This document shows positions 1-15,500 of a stretch of DNA of 64,000 nt, one piece after another. Source of the stretch: Henricia sp. BOLD:AAB3569 (lineage: Eukaryota > Echinodermata > Asteroidea > Spinulosida > Echinasteridae); assembly GCA_037783545.1 (NCBI GenBank), contig JBBELK010000480.1, positions 1,559,001-1,623,000 of the forward strand, written 5' to 3'. The number at the start of each line of letters is the position of its first letter. The stretch's first letter is position 1. The notes below the pieces were generated by a model. It ran no database searches. It saw nothing but the letters and a program-made list of their open reading frames with translations, and had not been told where the DNA came from. The position numbers were made by a program, and so were the translations under genes.

Positions 1-111
1 ATACGTTCAAATTATTGAGCATGCACTCAGCTTGTAAAAACGAAAGTGCTTCTACTTGATCGCGATTTTTAGCCTGAAGAAATACGTAGTATCTTTATCG
101 ATACAACAGCC

Positions 112-148
112 ATGGCGCAACAACATAAAGCAAGGTTAAGCAACAGAG
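112..148 (+). other. Possible TTLL3 leader exon with short ATG frame
   Basis: An ATG in good context (GCCATGG) opens 12 codons and is followed directly by a strong donor, GTAAGT, at 149. Its phase (one base left over) does not fit the next exon at 411, where that frame soon meets a stop. I read it as a 5' leader exon with an upstream ATG, or as the start of an alternative product. The transcription start may lie outside the window. Confidence 0.3.
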
Positions 149-410
149 GTAAGTGCAACCAATGCGCTTTTATTGCCCTTTTTGCCGGTTATCACTCGAG
201 CCACGTGCGTCATGAAAAATGACAACCAAAATGGTGAAAATTGGAAGGCGGGACGTCACCAGAAAGCAATCAATACCTTCAGCTATCTGGAAGTAACCCA
301 TGTAACTCAAGCCTCTGATTTCAAACCTGGTTCCATTTTATGTCCCAGGGACTGTTCTTGAGAAAGTTAACCTATTAACCCAAGCTTGTTCACCATTCTT
401 CCCACATCAG

Positions 411-512
411 GATTCAATAATGTTGTCCCACAAAAATGCACCGGCTATATTGGACATAATGCCCCCTGGCCCTGCAACTGATATCTCCCATGGAGCTCGG
501 AGTAAATCTGGG
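411..512 (+). CDS. TTLL3: TTLL3-like exon 1 (putative start exon)
   Basis: Acceptor CCCACATCAG ends at 410 and donor GTACAT starts at 513. The 34 open codons run phase 0 to phase 0, which fits the exon at 1836. The first in-frame ATG is at 420 ([18 protein letters not shown]). The N-terminus of this family is not conserved, so support is splice sites and phase only. Confidence 0.45.
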
Positions 513-3500
513 GTACATTAAATTGAGATTAAAGCCTTTGTTAAACAACTTGATCTCTGGACCTTAATTCAATAATCTTTATCTAGATTTGACTTTGCCC
601 CACTATTTCGATAGAGTATAAACTTGCTACATGTACATTGAAGAGTGTACATTTCGTTGCTATTCACTTTGTGAAGTACCTGCATAATTGTTGTTTAACG
701 ATGGTCGACCTCTCGAGAATTACATGAGAGGTGTGGTTCTCATTGTGGATATAACAAGTTTTCAATGGAATACATGTACCTGTTTTTTACAACTTTCCTG
801 AAATGGTAATATATCTTAAAGGCAGCGGCTCGTCAGCAATGCATGTGCACCAAATCCGTGCCGCGAAATACGCAGCTCCATGCCTTTGCTATTTAGCTGC
901 GTATTTCATAGCATGAATTTGGCGCGCGCGCATCGCTGACGAGCCTGTGCCTTTAATCGTGTCTTCTTTTATATCTTGTTTTTCTTCAGTTTGTCACTGT
1001 ATTTTACTTTTAGTGAAGTTGCAAAATATTTCCAATTTCAGTCTACATGTTTGCAACAATAAAAAAAGATACATTTAGCAAACGATTACTGGTAATATGA
1101 ATTCCATACACTGGTCATCACCTGGAACTTGTTTACAATGTGTATGGAACATGACAGGAAAAAAAAAAGTTTAGGTATTTTCCAGGACAAAATAGATGAT
1201 TTCTCATTCCTAAATTAGTTTTTTTTCTATTAGCAGAATACAGTGTTGTAGTCGAGTCACCAATATTGAGTCTCGAGTCACTAGCCTTGAATCCGAGTCC
1301 GAGTCTCGAGTCATTAGCCTCGAGTCACTAGCCTTGAATCCGAGTCCGAGTCTCGAGTCATTAGCCTCGAGTCCGAGTCCAAGTCACGAGTCACTTTCCT
1401 CGAGTCCGAGTCTCGAGTCACTTGTTCGCCAAATTAATGAAACCGAATCTGCTATATTTTGTTCACACAATATGTGAAATTATGACGTACTCATGCGCTC
1501 CTTGCCGGCCTGGTGGAGCATTGTACATATTCACGCATCGGACTGTTTCTTTCCCAAGAATCCTGCATATGTGACTCGTGAGTAACGAGTCACCATGGTC
1601 GAGTCAGAGTCATTTTCCAATGTGACTCGAGTCGAGTCTGAGTCACGAAAAATGTGACTCGAGTCCGAGTCCTGGACTCGAGTACTACATCACTAACAGA
1701 TTAATACTTTTTGATGGTTATGAAGTCATATTGAGCAAATCAAGTATTGCCGAAGGTACTGATTTTTTCCCGAAGAAACAGCCTGTTTTGTTTTAGCCCA
1801 TCTTTCAAATGTCGCATTTTGGTTTCTCGTTTCAGCTGGAACAGCGACATCAGCTAGCATACAAGGGAAGATTGAGCCCTGTCCCCTCCCTCCGAAATAG
1901 GAAGAGCAATATTGCTGCCCTCAAAGACAAAGACGTACGTACAAAGATGTCATCAAAGTTGAAAGGCAGTTTAAAAATATATTACAGGATTGGAAAACTG
2001 TTACAAACGGTGTTATCTCCCTGTGTGATTGAGGATGTGTATGATAAAAACCAACCTACGTGTGTAAGGCAGCTCAGTACCTCATCTATGTTCTGAGAAA
2101 TCAATGAACAATTATGTCCATGCTTTCAAGAAATTGTGTGAAGCCATTGTCCTATTTAGCTGGTTTCAGGGCTCAAATTCTGTGACTGCAACTGCTTTTG
2201 TGCCCCTCTTGTAAAATTGAAAAATACCTTGGTGCCCTTTAAAACTGCCCCATACTTTTAGAGCAGTGTTCTCCACTACCTACATGTAGCTGTTTTGTCC
2301 GGGCACGTCGCCCGGACGAAAATTTTCGCCCGGGCAAAAATAATCCATTTCCTCTCTAAAACACTTCAGAAGTACAGCTGAGTCATTCCAAAATTAGGTG
2401 TAAAGTCACCAAACATGTTTCGCTGGACACTGGTTTCATTATCGTTCACTAATGCATATTTATCGCATCTGCGACCCAATCCGTGATCGATAACGGCCAT
2501 GACAGTTGCATGCGTCTGTTTTGAAAAGCGCCCTCACGCAGAGAACAGGGGTTGATCAGCGTTCGCCGCATGAGAGCGCTGCTCAGCACGGCCGGACAAA
2601 ATGTTTAGCAGTTGAGAACACTGCAGATATCAAAGGCTATATCTGCAGTGCCCTCCTTGACTTTTAATTCAAGCCCCGTGGTTCTCTCTTTTTTATTAAT
2701 AGACCACAGACAATTCCCAAACAGCTTGGGGCACACCCATCTCTACCCCTAACTTGAACGAGAGCAGGGCCAACATGGACACGAGGCTTGGTGTTGGGGG
2801 CTCGATGTCATTACATCTGACTACTCCGTTGAACCCTGTCAGGTCTGGCAGAGGGATTCCACACTCGTCTATGCATCTACAGAGGCTGCAGGAAGGTACA
2901 GTCAAACCTGCTATTAAGGCCACCTTGATAAACAGGCCACCTGGTTAAAGTGGCCACCTGTTTTTGGTCCTAAATGCCTTGTGTATAATGCTAATCCAAC
3001 CTTTGTAAAGGGGCCACCTGTTTAAAGTGGCCATTTTTGTTTACGATCCCGAGGGTGGCCACTAAAAACAAGTTAGGGAATTCCAACATTTTTGGAATTG
3101 ATTTCGATTCCACTTATTAGTAATTTCGATCCCATTCGGAATCAATTCCATTTTCAAAACAAACGTCAATCTCGCATTAAAGGAGCATGACCAGAGTTTC
3201 TGGAAAATAGTTTTCGATGTAACTTACCAATATTATCAAGTAACTTCCATACACACCTCCCATGTCCCAAAAACCCGAAAACATTCGCGATTTCCAGTAA
3301 AAAATTGAACAAAACTATTGAGTCGACTTTCAGTGGATAAACGTTGATACTGGAAAATTAGTTTACAAATAATCGGTGGATTTTCAACGATATCCTCGGA
3401 AATATGCGGCCTAGAAGCGCGGGAGTTTCAGTTTCGTAATCAGAAAAATATAACGGATGTTATGATATAAAAATCTCATGACCTATAAGGTAAGTCCCGG

Positions 3501-6500
3501 GGAGTTATGGGTAAAAAAAAGTGATCTGGTCACACTCCTTTAACCTGACATTGTCAATTATTTCTGTTACAATTAACAGGATTTTATTTATCGAACTATA
3601 TCAGATAATAAGTGGCTGTCCAACATTTTCAGAGTTTTACAGAGCTTAGTATTTTTTAAGACCCCCTCCCTTCCCCGAAATACTACTTATCAACATTTTT
3701 TGTTCCTACCGTGAAATGTCAATATTTTACAGTGCATGTAAAGTTGTACGCGGCCTTCAACACCCCTTCGCTCTTCATACGCTTGAGGGCCGTTTACAGT
3801 CGATTCGCCTTTGCCGAATCGAACTCCCCAATTTCCAAAAAGGGGAGTTGAAGCCGGGTAGGCGCTAAATGTAAAAGCAAAAGTTGAATTGAAAAAGGCG
3901 GATCAGACCCGGGTCTGATCCGCAATTGTCAAGGTCGCTAATTGTAGTGTAAACACTACCCGAATAAAGATTCGGCAATTTGAGTGTCCTTGGGGCTGTG
4001 CCCACCGTGTAGTAGATTTAATTGACCAATCTGGCACTATAGTGCCATAATTACAGCTCACGCATGCGCTGCAGTTACAATTAGTGGTGATTTATGCGGT
4101 TTCTGAAGGTGAGTTGAAGCCGTATAAAAACGCGACAAATGTTCAGTTTTGCAGTCGCAATACAAATGCTGGGTCTGTATCCACCTTTGCCAGTTCGAGT
4201 GTAAACACGTACGGTAATTGTGGAACTGTAAAAATGTTGACAACTTTGGACGCCCTTAATCATAAAAACTTTGTTTGCATGATATTGAGTACCGTTTTAG
4301 GTGCTCTAATTATGTCCCACAGTGTAAATTGCTAGTTTGGTCAAATATACTTAGCGCGCTGTTCACATACATTTGGCAAATACAAGCACTGTTTTGTCAA
4401 CATTAGCTCGTTAGTTACCATAGCAGCCACAAGCAGCCTGCTGCCTAATGCCCATACAGCAGCTGTAACTGTCCATCAGCCCCACAATATATACTCACAT
4501 GCTGTAGTGAACATTTCTTTCTTGTGCATGTAGTTTAAAGGCCTGTCCGCATTGGACTTTTTTTGTGAACACTTAAGCATAAAAAAAAATATGTTATGTT
4601 GGCGTAACCCGACCGACCCTAAAAATACGGCCGACCCTGGATATTTTTATTTTTTTCAAGGGAAGAAATTTAATGATTAATATCTATATGTTTCCATCAA
4701 TGGAAAATGTGGATCTGCGGTCATTTTCGATCGCTTAAAACGGATAAATTTGAGTCAACAGCTAAGGTTAATCGCCCAGAGCTGCGCCGATGATGTCAAG
4801 GTGGGGTACACGGTGCTGAAAATACAATCGTCAAAGGAAGAAGCGGGTCCATACAAAGATGTGGAATCAGATGAAACGGCCAGCATTTTGTCTGATTTTG
4901 GTTTCCACTTTTTCATCTCATTTTCGTTGCTGGGAGGAAAAAAAAAAAAAAAAAAAAAAAAAAAAACATCCCGACCTACCTACCCTATTTTTAGGGGCCC
5001 GTTACGCCAACATAACATTTTTTTTTTTTATGCCTTACCGAGACGATATGGGTACTTTTCGCATTTTAAGTCCAAAGCGGACAGCCTAGGACGTTTTCCT
5101 CTCAGTAACTTTTCCCGAGTCCAGCGGTTATTTTTCCGGGCCAACTTCTGCCCAGGAAAATTGACCAGGGAACTTTTCCCGAGACAATAAGTCCAATGCG
5201 GACACAGCGAGTCGGTAAAAGCTCTCTGGAAGCATACTTCCGGGCTGTGAAGGTCAAATTGTGACACTGCGCATGCTCTCCTACAGTCTCGGTAAAATGT
5301 TACTGTGTCAAAAAGTCCAAATGCGGACAGCAGTAAAATTTAGCAATTTTTCATTTTACCATTGTCTCGGTAAAACCGCCCAAAAAACAAGTCCAATGCG
5401 GACAACAGCTAAAGTATTCAGCTTTGTATTGAGGCAGATGTGAAGATTTCCATACTTGACAAGTTAAAATTGTCTCCACTGTATGCGTGCCCGTAATTCT
5501 TTGCATTATTGATTTTCTGCAGGACCCTATATGCAGGGCGGTGCCAACTTAGTTCTCAAACGTCAAAAAGCCCTTCCAAAACCGAAAAGCTTTGGTCTGC
5601 ACAAAAGGAGCTCAACACATCCCCTGGATGGTAAGATTGCAATGCATAGTTCAAATTTTTGCCCAGTTAACTCCGCCCCCTTGGATAATGTTGCTATGCC
5701 TCGCATGCTATCGTCAAAATGTCCACACACACTGCACAAACCAATAGGACTTTCAACGGAAAACACAGAATCATTGGAGAAAACTCAAAGGTATTCATGT
5801 TTCAGGGTCAACAGTTATCGTAGATAATGTTTATATACTGCAGTGTGCAGTATCACACTGTTAGATTTTAAATTTTACACAAATAAAAATTATGAAAAAG
5901 TTGTTAACATATATTTAATATCCGATTGAATATTTGATAAGACTACATGTATTTAAATATAATATTTGATACAAATCCCGGTGGAGCCAAGTTGTTGCAT
6001 CCAGATTTCCCGACATTTGTCCACATTTGTGTCAAATTTATTCACCCCGGCAGTCCCTCAGTCATAATCCCTAAATTAATAATAATAATAATATTTAATT
6101 AGTAAATTATTCAAATTTGCTCTGGCCCGGAGATAAAATTAATTTTGAAACAATCAATTTTTAATTCCAACTGGTAAATTTTTAATTGCAACAGGTGTAA
6201 GTAGTGAACCGCCTACAGACCCCACCAGCTCCCCACCCAACAACCATCAGAGAAGTAAAACGTCGACTTCCCCAGAGCCTGGCGCATCACCTCGTAGCAA
6301 GCCGAAGAGTCTAGTGGCTAGGACTGTAGCTCAGAGTGGAGAGAGGCTCAGGATTGCTAAAATAACGGCCGAACGAGCAATGAAGGTAATAATTTTTCAT
6401 GCAATTGTACCCCAAACAAGTCCACTATCGATAAGGGGCTACTTAGGAAAGACATTTGTGACCCTCTCTACGAAAATTAGTTATAGTTTTTGCAAGCATA

Positions 6501-9500
6501 ATCAGAAATCAACAGCGGACTCATGAAAATACAAAAACACAATGGGTATTACAATAGGTACCAGGATACTCCATGGAATATCCAGGTGCCGCTTGCTAAA
6601 ACATCCCACTTATTCTTATAGAGCATGTGTCACATTTTAAATAAAGTAACGTTATGGAAAATAGAAGAAAATAGTACATGTTTACATTCTTTTTGAAAAC
6701 GGAGAGGTTGAAATACCCAAAGAAACTCTTTATAGCTGTGTTTTGTTGACAAACCCCCCCCCCCCCCCCCAATATTGATTCTTTTCGGCAAATTCAAAAT
6801 AATAAAGTAAAGAAACAGTAAAGAAATGTCCATATTTTACAATCATATTACAAAAATTAACAGAATAAATTTGGCCCCATCACATTTTCAAGAAATAGTT
6901 GAAAATGCATGTAAAAAATCTCTAGCAGGTAAACAAACGGGTTCACTTTAGTTTTCATTTGTTGTTGACTAAGTAAAGACACGTGTCTTTTAAATTCCAT
7001 TTCTCACGTGAGGGATGGAATTGGATCACGCTCCGTTACATTTACGTCAAATTTATGTTCACTTTCTTGTGAAGTGTGAACCACGCTATACATTCTTGAC
7101 ATGTTTAATTTTCCTTCCACTAAACAGCTGAAGAAGATCTTCACAATTCAGGGACCATACCCCGTAGTCAGGAAGTGTTTGCGATCACGAGACTGGGTCG
7201 AGAAGCAATATCGCACCATGCCCCCTCACAAGGTCAAACGGAAACAGGGTAGCAGTGATGACAATGACAGCGATGATTCAGATGATGATGATGATGGTAA
7301 GATAGAACGCCACCAAGAGTTTGGGATAGAAAGGTTTATTGCTGTGTACAGGGGTGTGAAATCTCCGATTTTTAGCGGATTTACGCTGTGCGCTCCATAT
7401 ATTATTTTCCGCTTTTTTGCCCCTTTTTTTCATATTTTTTTTACCGAGCATAACAAGAGCGGCCTCAATTGATTCAGTAATTTCGCGAAGCCAACTTGTG
7501 CAAGTCTAGCGCCGTGCTTATGTACTGTAGATGCTTAATACAGTGCATGCCGCGCGGTGTGCAGACCGCGACTGCAATGAGTGGCGAAGCAGACTTGTAC
7601 GAGTCTTATCCCTAACTTGGCAAGCACCATCTTTGCCTGCATCGCAAACTGGCAGTGGCCTTGCATACATGCATTGCGTACATTTGTGCTAGGCCATGTA
7701 GGCTGCATGCATGGGGCATGTGGGCGCACGATCGATGCGGCATTCGCTGGCCCGTCTTCAACAATCGATGTTGCCTAGATTCTTTTTTATTGTCCACACT
7801 TGTACAAGGTAAATATTTCAAACAAAACTGGTTCTTGTGATTGTTAATTTGTTTTTGACATTGCACGAGTTGTTGATGTTGTTGTTCATTTTATGGCATC
7901 TTCGGCAACTAAGGCCCTTTATGCCATTAACTATACGGTTTTAGCTTTAACTATACTTTATTATCAACTTGAGATGACGAAGAAGGAGTTGCAGTTTTAG
8001 AAGTGGGAGGAAAACCCACGCGGTCAAGTAGGGACTGCAAACCTAATCCACATGCGCACCCCGGATTCAAACCCGGGACACCAGAGGTGAAAGGCGAGGA
8101 AAGAACCGCTACACCAACCCAACCACCCAAAACATTGCAGGATAGCTACACCGCTGGTCAAACCTCTAATAGATGCATTTTCTAGCCATGATTTGGTGAA
8201 GTTATGATTTTTGTTTCATCTTGTGCAATCAGATGATCCTGTAGATGGCCCAGCAGCACCAGCTGAAAGTGATGATGATGATAATGGCTTAGGAGATTCA
8301 GACAATGCTTATGGGATGATGGTAAGATATTAATGGGGCTGTGTTACGGTTTGCGCATGCGCAGCAAACTTGAAAAAGTTAGGCTAACTTTTTCAAATTT
8401 TGTTGCTGGGTTTTGCATATCCTAGTCAATTTTTGCCATCCCTTATAATGCATAGTTCCGACCTGTCAATCAAGCCGAACCCGCCGACCAATCACAACAG
8501 AGCTAGCAGACGGCGCCCACATAGGTCAAAGTGATGCAATCATCACACAATCACGCGATTTTCTGCCCATACAGTTTGTATGTTCTATGCGCCAGTGACT
8601 GGGTGAATTTTGGTTTCAACGTCGGGCGATTCGCTGTTCAAAGGTAGGAAAGCGCATTTTTATGAATATATGTCATCCCTGCATTACTAGCCCTTCGCTC
8701 AGTGTGTGCTACGGTAACTGTCGACCCTAAAACATAAATACCTTTGAGTTTTCTCCAATGTGCTTTCCATGCCGAGTCCCGTTGCTTTGTATGTTGTGTC
8801 GCCATTTTTTTGCGATGGCTTGTGAGCACATAGCAACAGTATTAGGGCCAATGATTTTCCGTTTCAGAAAAGGGCAAATTCCGTTTTTGAAAAACATGAA
8901 TTCCGTTTCAGACAAAATAAATTCCGTTTCATGTTCTTTAATAGATAAAAGGTTGTTAATGCCCAGGGAGTCGATTATAAACATAACTTTTGTATACGAT
9001 GCACTGCTGACTTCTTAAAATGTTAATTTGAATTGAAAATTTTCCTGAAAATTACTGTAAGTTTACTTGTTGATTTGTTACATACAAGCCTTATCAGCAA
9101 AACACAATTTTTTAAATCAACGGCCGATTCAGTTCCGGAGTTGGCAATTTCTAAAACGTAATGCACTGACTCACTGACTGATCGCTGCAACAAAAACAAG
9201 AAACATGTAACAGCCGTTGCACTGCAGTATCATTGCATGACGTCACCGTGTTCTTCTCCTCCACACAGAAACAAATTGTCAGCCATTTTGTTTTCGCTTT
9301 GGCGACAAAATGTTGAAAGTTTATGGTTGATTTTAGACCTTTCCGAGATGAAAAATCAATGTGTGTGTTCATATAGAGCGTAGGTAAGCTAGTTTGAGTA
9401 TAATTGTTGATAACAGGGAGGGAGAAAATGCAATTTGGGTAAAAAAAAATGTAAAGATCGTGCCGTGAATGTGATGATTTTGCCCTCGCGTCTAACGTGT

Positions 9501-12500
9501 ATTCATTTGCAATGTACATGTACATGTACATCTGGTCGAGTCAACGGTGAATCTCGTAACTTTTTACGGTCTGATTTCTGATGCTTTTTTAGTTTAACAA
9601 AAAGAAGCTTAATAAAGAATGCAGTGTTAAGTTAGCTTGATCAATTTCAATAGGTTTGGCCTTAATAACATGAAAAATACCTACGTTTTTGTCACTATAT
9701 TTACAATTTTTTTTACTTCAAACTCAAATCCCGTTTTCTGTTTCAAAGGGCAGATTCCGCGAATTCCGTCCGTTTTCCGCGATCGCGGAAAATCATTGGC
9801 CCTACAGTATCTAAGGGGCGGGGTTAACTGAGCAATCTCGGAACTATGCATTCTTTAGTAATTTTGGCAGTGGTGTACTTGTCAACGCTCAGGTTGTCCT
9901 GATGCTTTACTTTTTATTTGAAATGGTGCTGTTTGCCTTATTTTTAAGCCGTCAATCATCAATATCACCGTGTGTGCTAGCGACGTTCAAAAGAGTTTTT
10001 TCATCCCATAAAAAACTTGACAAAACATGACAGAAACGGCATCGAATGACATGGTTGTATACAGCAATTTGTTCAACCTTGTTTTCCATAAAAACTAGTA
10101 TGCTTATTTGTTCCTGACATTTTTACAGCATATCTTCTGTCGATGGAAAGACACTGTGGCTGCAGCCGATGTACCAATTTTTTCCAGACATTGATCGCGC
10201 ACGCACGATGCCAAATCAAATGAAGGCGCGAACACGTGTACTATGTAGTTGAATTCTGCGTATTGTAAACACTCGCATATGAACATACGCATACGAACAT
10301 ACGCATATGAACATACGCATATGAACATACGCATATACCCATGCAGCACATGCTAAGTACACGATGTATATTCACGCACACGAACCAATGAAGGCAAACA
10401 TTAAAAACATTCAAAGGCAAACAATAACAACCAACCACTGTAAAGAGAAAAATATACATTTGAGACTAAAATTGTCTTAACTTTACTCATTTTCTCTGTT
10501 GTTCTTAAAACTTGAAGCATGCATCAAAGATATTAATTTCATTTTTCCCCTAACAGTCGAGAATTGTCAGAAATTACGATCCATTTTTCATCTGGACCAT
10601 TCGGAGGGACACCATCAACTTTAAGTTTCTTAGGAAAGAAACGATCGTCAATCACTTTGCCAAAAATGGGGCATTTACAACCAAGGTATTACCTTATTAT
10701 TAAAAAGAGAAGTTTTTTTTTTTTTTTAAATCAAACTGCTTCCAATTAGGCCAAACAAAATAAATGGTGTGTTTACGGTAACCCGACCTACCTGGAATTT
10801 TTGAGGCCAAATTGCCGACCTCAAACTTTTTATTGCCAATTTTCAAGTGGATAATTTTAAATGAGCACTATTTGCAATAATTTCCAACGAACATAATATT
10901 TTCTACACTTGTACATGAACATGTTTAACAGTGTTAATAGTGAGTTTCAAACATTGCAAAACAACAAGCAAATGCATGAACTAAAATGTAAATAAAAATG
11001 AGAAAATAAAATTATTTTCCTACCTACCTACCTTGATTTTTTTTAGGCCGTAAACGCACCATTTATTTTGTTTGGCCTTACCAAAAATGTCAAAAAACCT
11101 CACTGTCTAAAGAAATTTTTCCTTGTGTGATGGTCAAGTTGTTTTGTTCATTTTATGGTTTTATTTCTCAGAGCGGCCTTTGCACACATCTCCGCAACCT
11201 GAAATGGTTTGAAAACATCGACGCGGACACCTTCTACCCTCGCTGCTACAAGATTTGCAATGAAGAGGAAAAAGCTGCTTTTCTTGGTGAGAAGAAACAC
11301 AAATTTTTTGTTTCTGTGTGCCTGAAAAAAAGTGTAATTTTGTGTTTAGTAACTAAAACTTACTCGAGTCAGACTTGAGTCAGAGTCGAGTTCAGTCATT
11401 GACTCAAATATATACAGGCCTGCTTCAAATTAAAAAAAACAAATAATGCTATTTCACTTTGTTAAAGATAGTATACATGATTGGTAAACCATTACAAATA
11501 TTTAATCCCCCTGTGTGATTGAAGGTATGCATGAGTAAAACCAACCTGAGCAAAAACCAGCTCCGTACTTCGTCTAACTTTTGAGAAAACAGTAAAAAAA
11601 GGGTTTGCAGTCATTTCACCCCAAAACCACTTCATCCTGAACTACTTCGCCCTGAACCACGGCCTCTGCACAAAGTGGTTTTAGGGCGAAGTGTCATTTG
11701 GGCGAGGTAGTGTTTGGACGAAGTGATTTGGGGGCGAAATGGCACTTAGGCAAAATGGTTTTGGGGCGAATTGAATTTTAGTCTCACAAGAAGAAAAATA
11801 ATTGAAAAATAATTTCTCAAAAACTATAGCATTTCAGACAAAACAATTTCAGGGGAAGTTTTCTGCCATCATCATGTTTATATTAATTGTGTAAAGTGTA
11901 AATCTGTGAACATTTCTGATTCTTCGAGATACTAATCATATGTACTGCCTTTAAAGAAACTTGTTCAGATTTTTCTAACCTAACAATCATATAAAATACC
12001 TTCCCAAAATACTGTCCATGGGAAGAAAACAGGAAATTTGCAGTCTCCAGTTTGGATGTGGAAGCAAACATTTTTGATGATATCCTTTTAAATGGAAATA
12101 TACGGATTGAAAGCGCGAAATTTCAGAATGGTAACGAGAAAACAATGACATATGATGTTGTATCAAAATCTCAACACCCATGGCGTCAAAAATGTGATCT
12201 GGTCACGCTCCTTAAACTCTTTCAGTGCCAGCGTTTTTTCAACATTTAACTCTTAAATGCCAGACTTTTCGCGTTTTTGGTAATTCTTTGAAATTCTGTA
12301 AAAAACAAATTCAAAAATAAGTTGTATATAAGTTGTATATTGTTCTTTTATAGATTCTAGAAACAATGGTGTTTTTTTTAATGAGTGATAAATACCAATG
12401 TTTTTCACTATCTGAGTGCATTTTACTATGGGCGCCGCCATCTTGGCTGCTCAGAACTGCTCAGATTTTGCGCCCTCTCGACGAACTCCGACATCGTACC

Positions 12501-15500
12501 TCGGTGATATTGCATATTATCTCGATGATATTGCATATTATGATAGATCAATGCGTCCTCTAGCGATATTCGTACGTGTACGACGGTCGGAGTTTTTGAA
12601 GTACTATTCGTACATGTACGACATTGGCACTTTCAGAGTACATCTGATAGATCGTACTTGTACGGCCTTGGCACTGAAAGAGTTAAAATGTCTGGGATAA
12701 TTGTCACACGAGCTCTCTCTTTAAAATAAATTTTTAAAAAGAGAAATATTTAAAAGATGAAGTTAAATGCCCTTGTCTCTTTCCTGCAAACGATAGATGA
12801 CTACAGGCTGACCGCAGCATTCAGTATCCTAAAATGGGTCGTGCAGCGTCACAACGGGGAACTAGACATCCCAATGGACGATAACGAAGACACGCAAGAT
12901 GAAGACGACGGCAAGACGGAAATTGAAGACGACGCGAGCACTGCATCACCAAGAACACAACCCAAACCCGCTGCCCCAAAGACCAAGAGAAGAACTAACC
13001 CTATCCTGGCCGTGTCGCTGGTTAAAACTGCCTTGGGTGTCGTCGAGAACTACCTACGCGACATGAATCACGATTTCCTGGACGAGATGGATGTTCAAGA
13101 CGTGATGACTGAGAAACAGTGGGAGGAATTTACAAAGCAGTATTGCCAACTTATCTTGTAAGACACTAGACAATAAGTGTATTGTTCTAGTACTGTGCAA
13201 AGAAATTGGTAGAATACCAGTAGCCGATTTCACGAAACTTTACGCAATTGCACAAGTCCACTTACGCCATAAGTTATTGCGCAAGTAATGGCGTAAAGTG
13301 GACTTGCGCAATTGCGTAAAGTTTCGTGAAATCGGCTGCAGGGACCAATTTTGTGAAGCTTTTTAGCAGAAAAATTTGCTTAATCCAAAATTTGTTTACT
13401 TTATAAAAATGGGTTAGTAATTAAAATTTTATGTCAACTTGTGTTCTTAGCAAGAATAGCAGAACACCAGTCAATGAATTGTAATACACGTAAGATTTTG
13501 ACTGCTAACCCATTTTTATAAAGCAAACATTTTGGATTAAAGGCCTTTTTTTGCAAGATAAAACTTTTTACAGATTCGTGAAATAAGAGTGTTAACAAGG
13601 AAGAATGTTGGTAAACTAGTCTGAAGACATTTTAGCTACTTAGATGCATCAGTACTTCAGAAAACCTTGAATATCTATATGGATTTTGTGTACAAGTGAA
13701 TGGTAAAAAAGTCTTGTGCACGGGACCTTTTTAGAAAACTACCTTCGGTTGTCAATTTCCAGCATGAAATACCATTTTGGACGGAAATAAATTCATGTGG
13801 TGTTTGTTACCATTGCTATCAACACTTTGAGTAAGGTTTTTCTTGTCAACTCATGAAAAACAAAATTGGGTCATTGCAAATGATACAATGGGCCTTTAAG
13901 GAATTTTTTAGCTAAACAGCTTTATGAAATTGGCCCCTGGACAATTAGGCTGGATCCGAATTAGTGGCTTTGGCTGTGGCTGTTGCTATGCTGTTTCTAA
14001 GGACTGTCATTGTCCGCCCATAGCAACAGCATAGCAACAGCTATAGCCAAAGCCACTAATTCGGATTCAGCCTGAGTCTTTTGCATGTTTCACATGTATA
14101 GCGTCTGCTGTACTAACGTACTTCCTTTCACATGCACACTTAGTATCCACTTGACCAGACTAATTTTTTGTTGCTATGTGGTGCACGCACCAAGTATGAA
14201 GTACAGAATCAATACTGTGTTCACTGTAGGAGAGAATGGCATAGAGCAACCAGACTGTCGGTTGGTAGTCATTGGTAGCATTATATCAGGGGACATTATA
14301 ATGTGAGTTTAATGTAGTAATTATGTCTTTTTCCAGTGAGGGCGGTATTATCGCCGAATCCAAGAATCACTGTGCAATGTGTGAGAGCATGCTGAACAGA
14401 TTACGCGCCGTTTTACCTCAACTGGACATGGATGGGCTGCGGAATATTTGGATCGTTAAACCGGGAGCCAAATCCAGAGGCAGGGGTATGTTTGTACTTT
14501 TTCAAATAATCTTTTCTTTTTTTTTGCAAAATAATATAAAGTAGATTAACAGTTTCTATTTTTGTTTCTACACATCACTGTCTGCACACTTCAACTTGGG
14601 AATAATTATTTAACGACAATTAAGGGGACACCAAGGCATTCTTCAACTCTTACGATTACATTTAAAATTTTAAAATTGACGATTACTTAAAATCATTCAA
14701 TCTTTAAATAAAAGTTCAGAAGATTGCATTCGAAGATTGCACCAGTTTTATTTTTGAATAAAACTTCAGCAGATCGCACTAGTTTTTGAATCATTCTTGT
14801 CATGTTTTAGGTAATATCAACAGGTAAATGTGGTGTTTGATTCACGAGGCCATATACTATTTATTTTTTTTAAAGTCAACTCCAGAAGTATCATGACATA
14901 ATGCACCTATAAATTGTTTCCCCCCCCCTCCCCCGGGGCTACCCCACCTAAGAGGTGGGGATTGTCACTTTTTGCGTGACAAAATCCCCACCCCTGGGGC
15001 AACATTTAGGTGACAAAAATCCTCACCCGAGGGTGCAAAACATGAGCAAAAATTCACAGAAAATGGGCCAAATGCCCCACCCTGGGGCATGAAAAATGTG
15101 ACCAAACCCCCACCGGCACCTAGGGGGTGGGGCAGTGCAGGGGTGGGGGGGGGGGGAGGGGGGGAGGGTCGGGGAAACAATTGATAGGTGCATAAGTGGG
15201 ACACTGTCCCATTGTCGTGGAATGATCGACCCCTGTACAAAGTCTGGCACCCTTCCTATCAGCAGCATACATTTCACACAACCGATTCAGGGGACATGAC
15301 ATCAATGCCTACAGATTGCCACATGCATCAGGATCTGAGTGTACATTTTTGTGACACGCATCAGCTGCGCCGTATTTCAAACAAACATTGAGCAACACGC
15401 TACATTTTCCATGATGTGCGCATGCGTACCTGATGGCATTTAATACGCAGTGGTATTTTTTCTACAAAGATGGCCGTTTGTGAGAGTGGTCTATTGCAGT

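Noticed and set aside
1809-2096. 95-codon frame as a complete small gene
   Set aside because: Only 1836-1934 is coding by splice phase; the remainder is repeat C sequence in the intron.
4750-5190. 146-codon frame with a poly-lysine run
   Set aside because: It crosses the A-rich interior and the right inverted end of a nested MITE; no conserved sequence.
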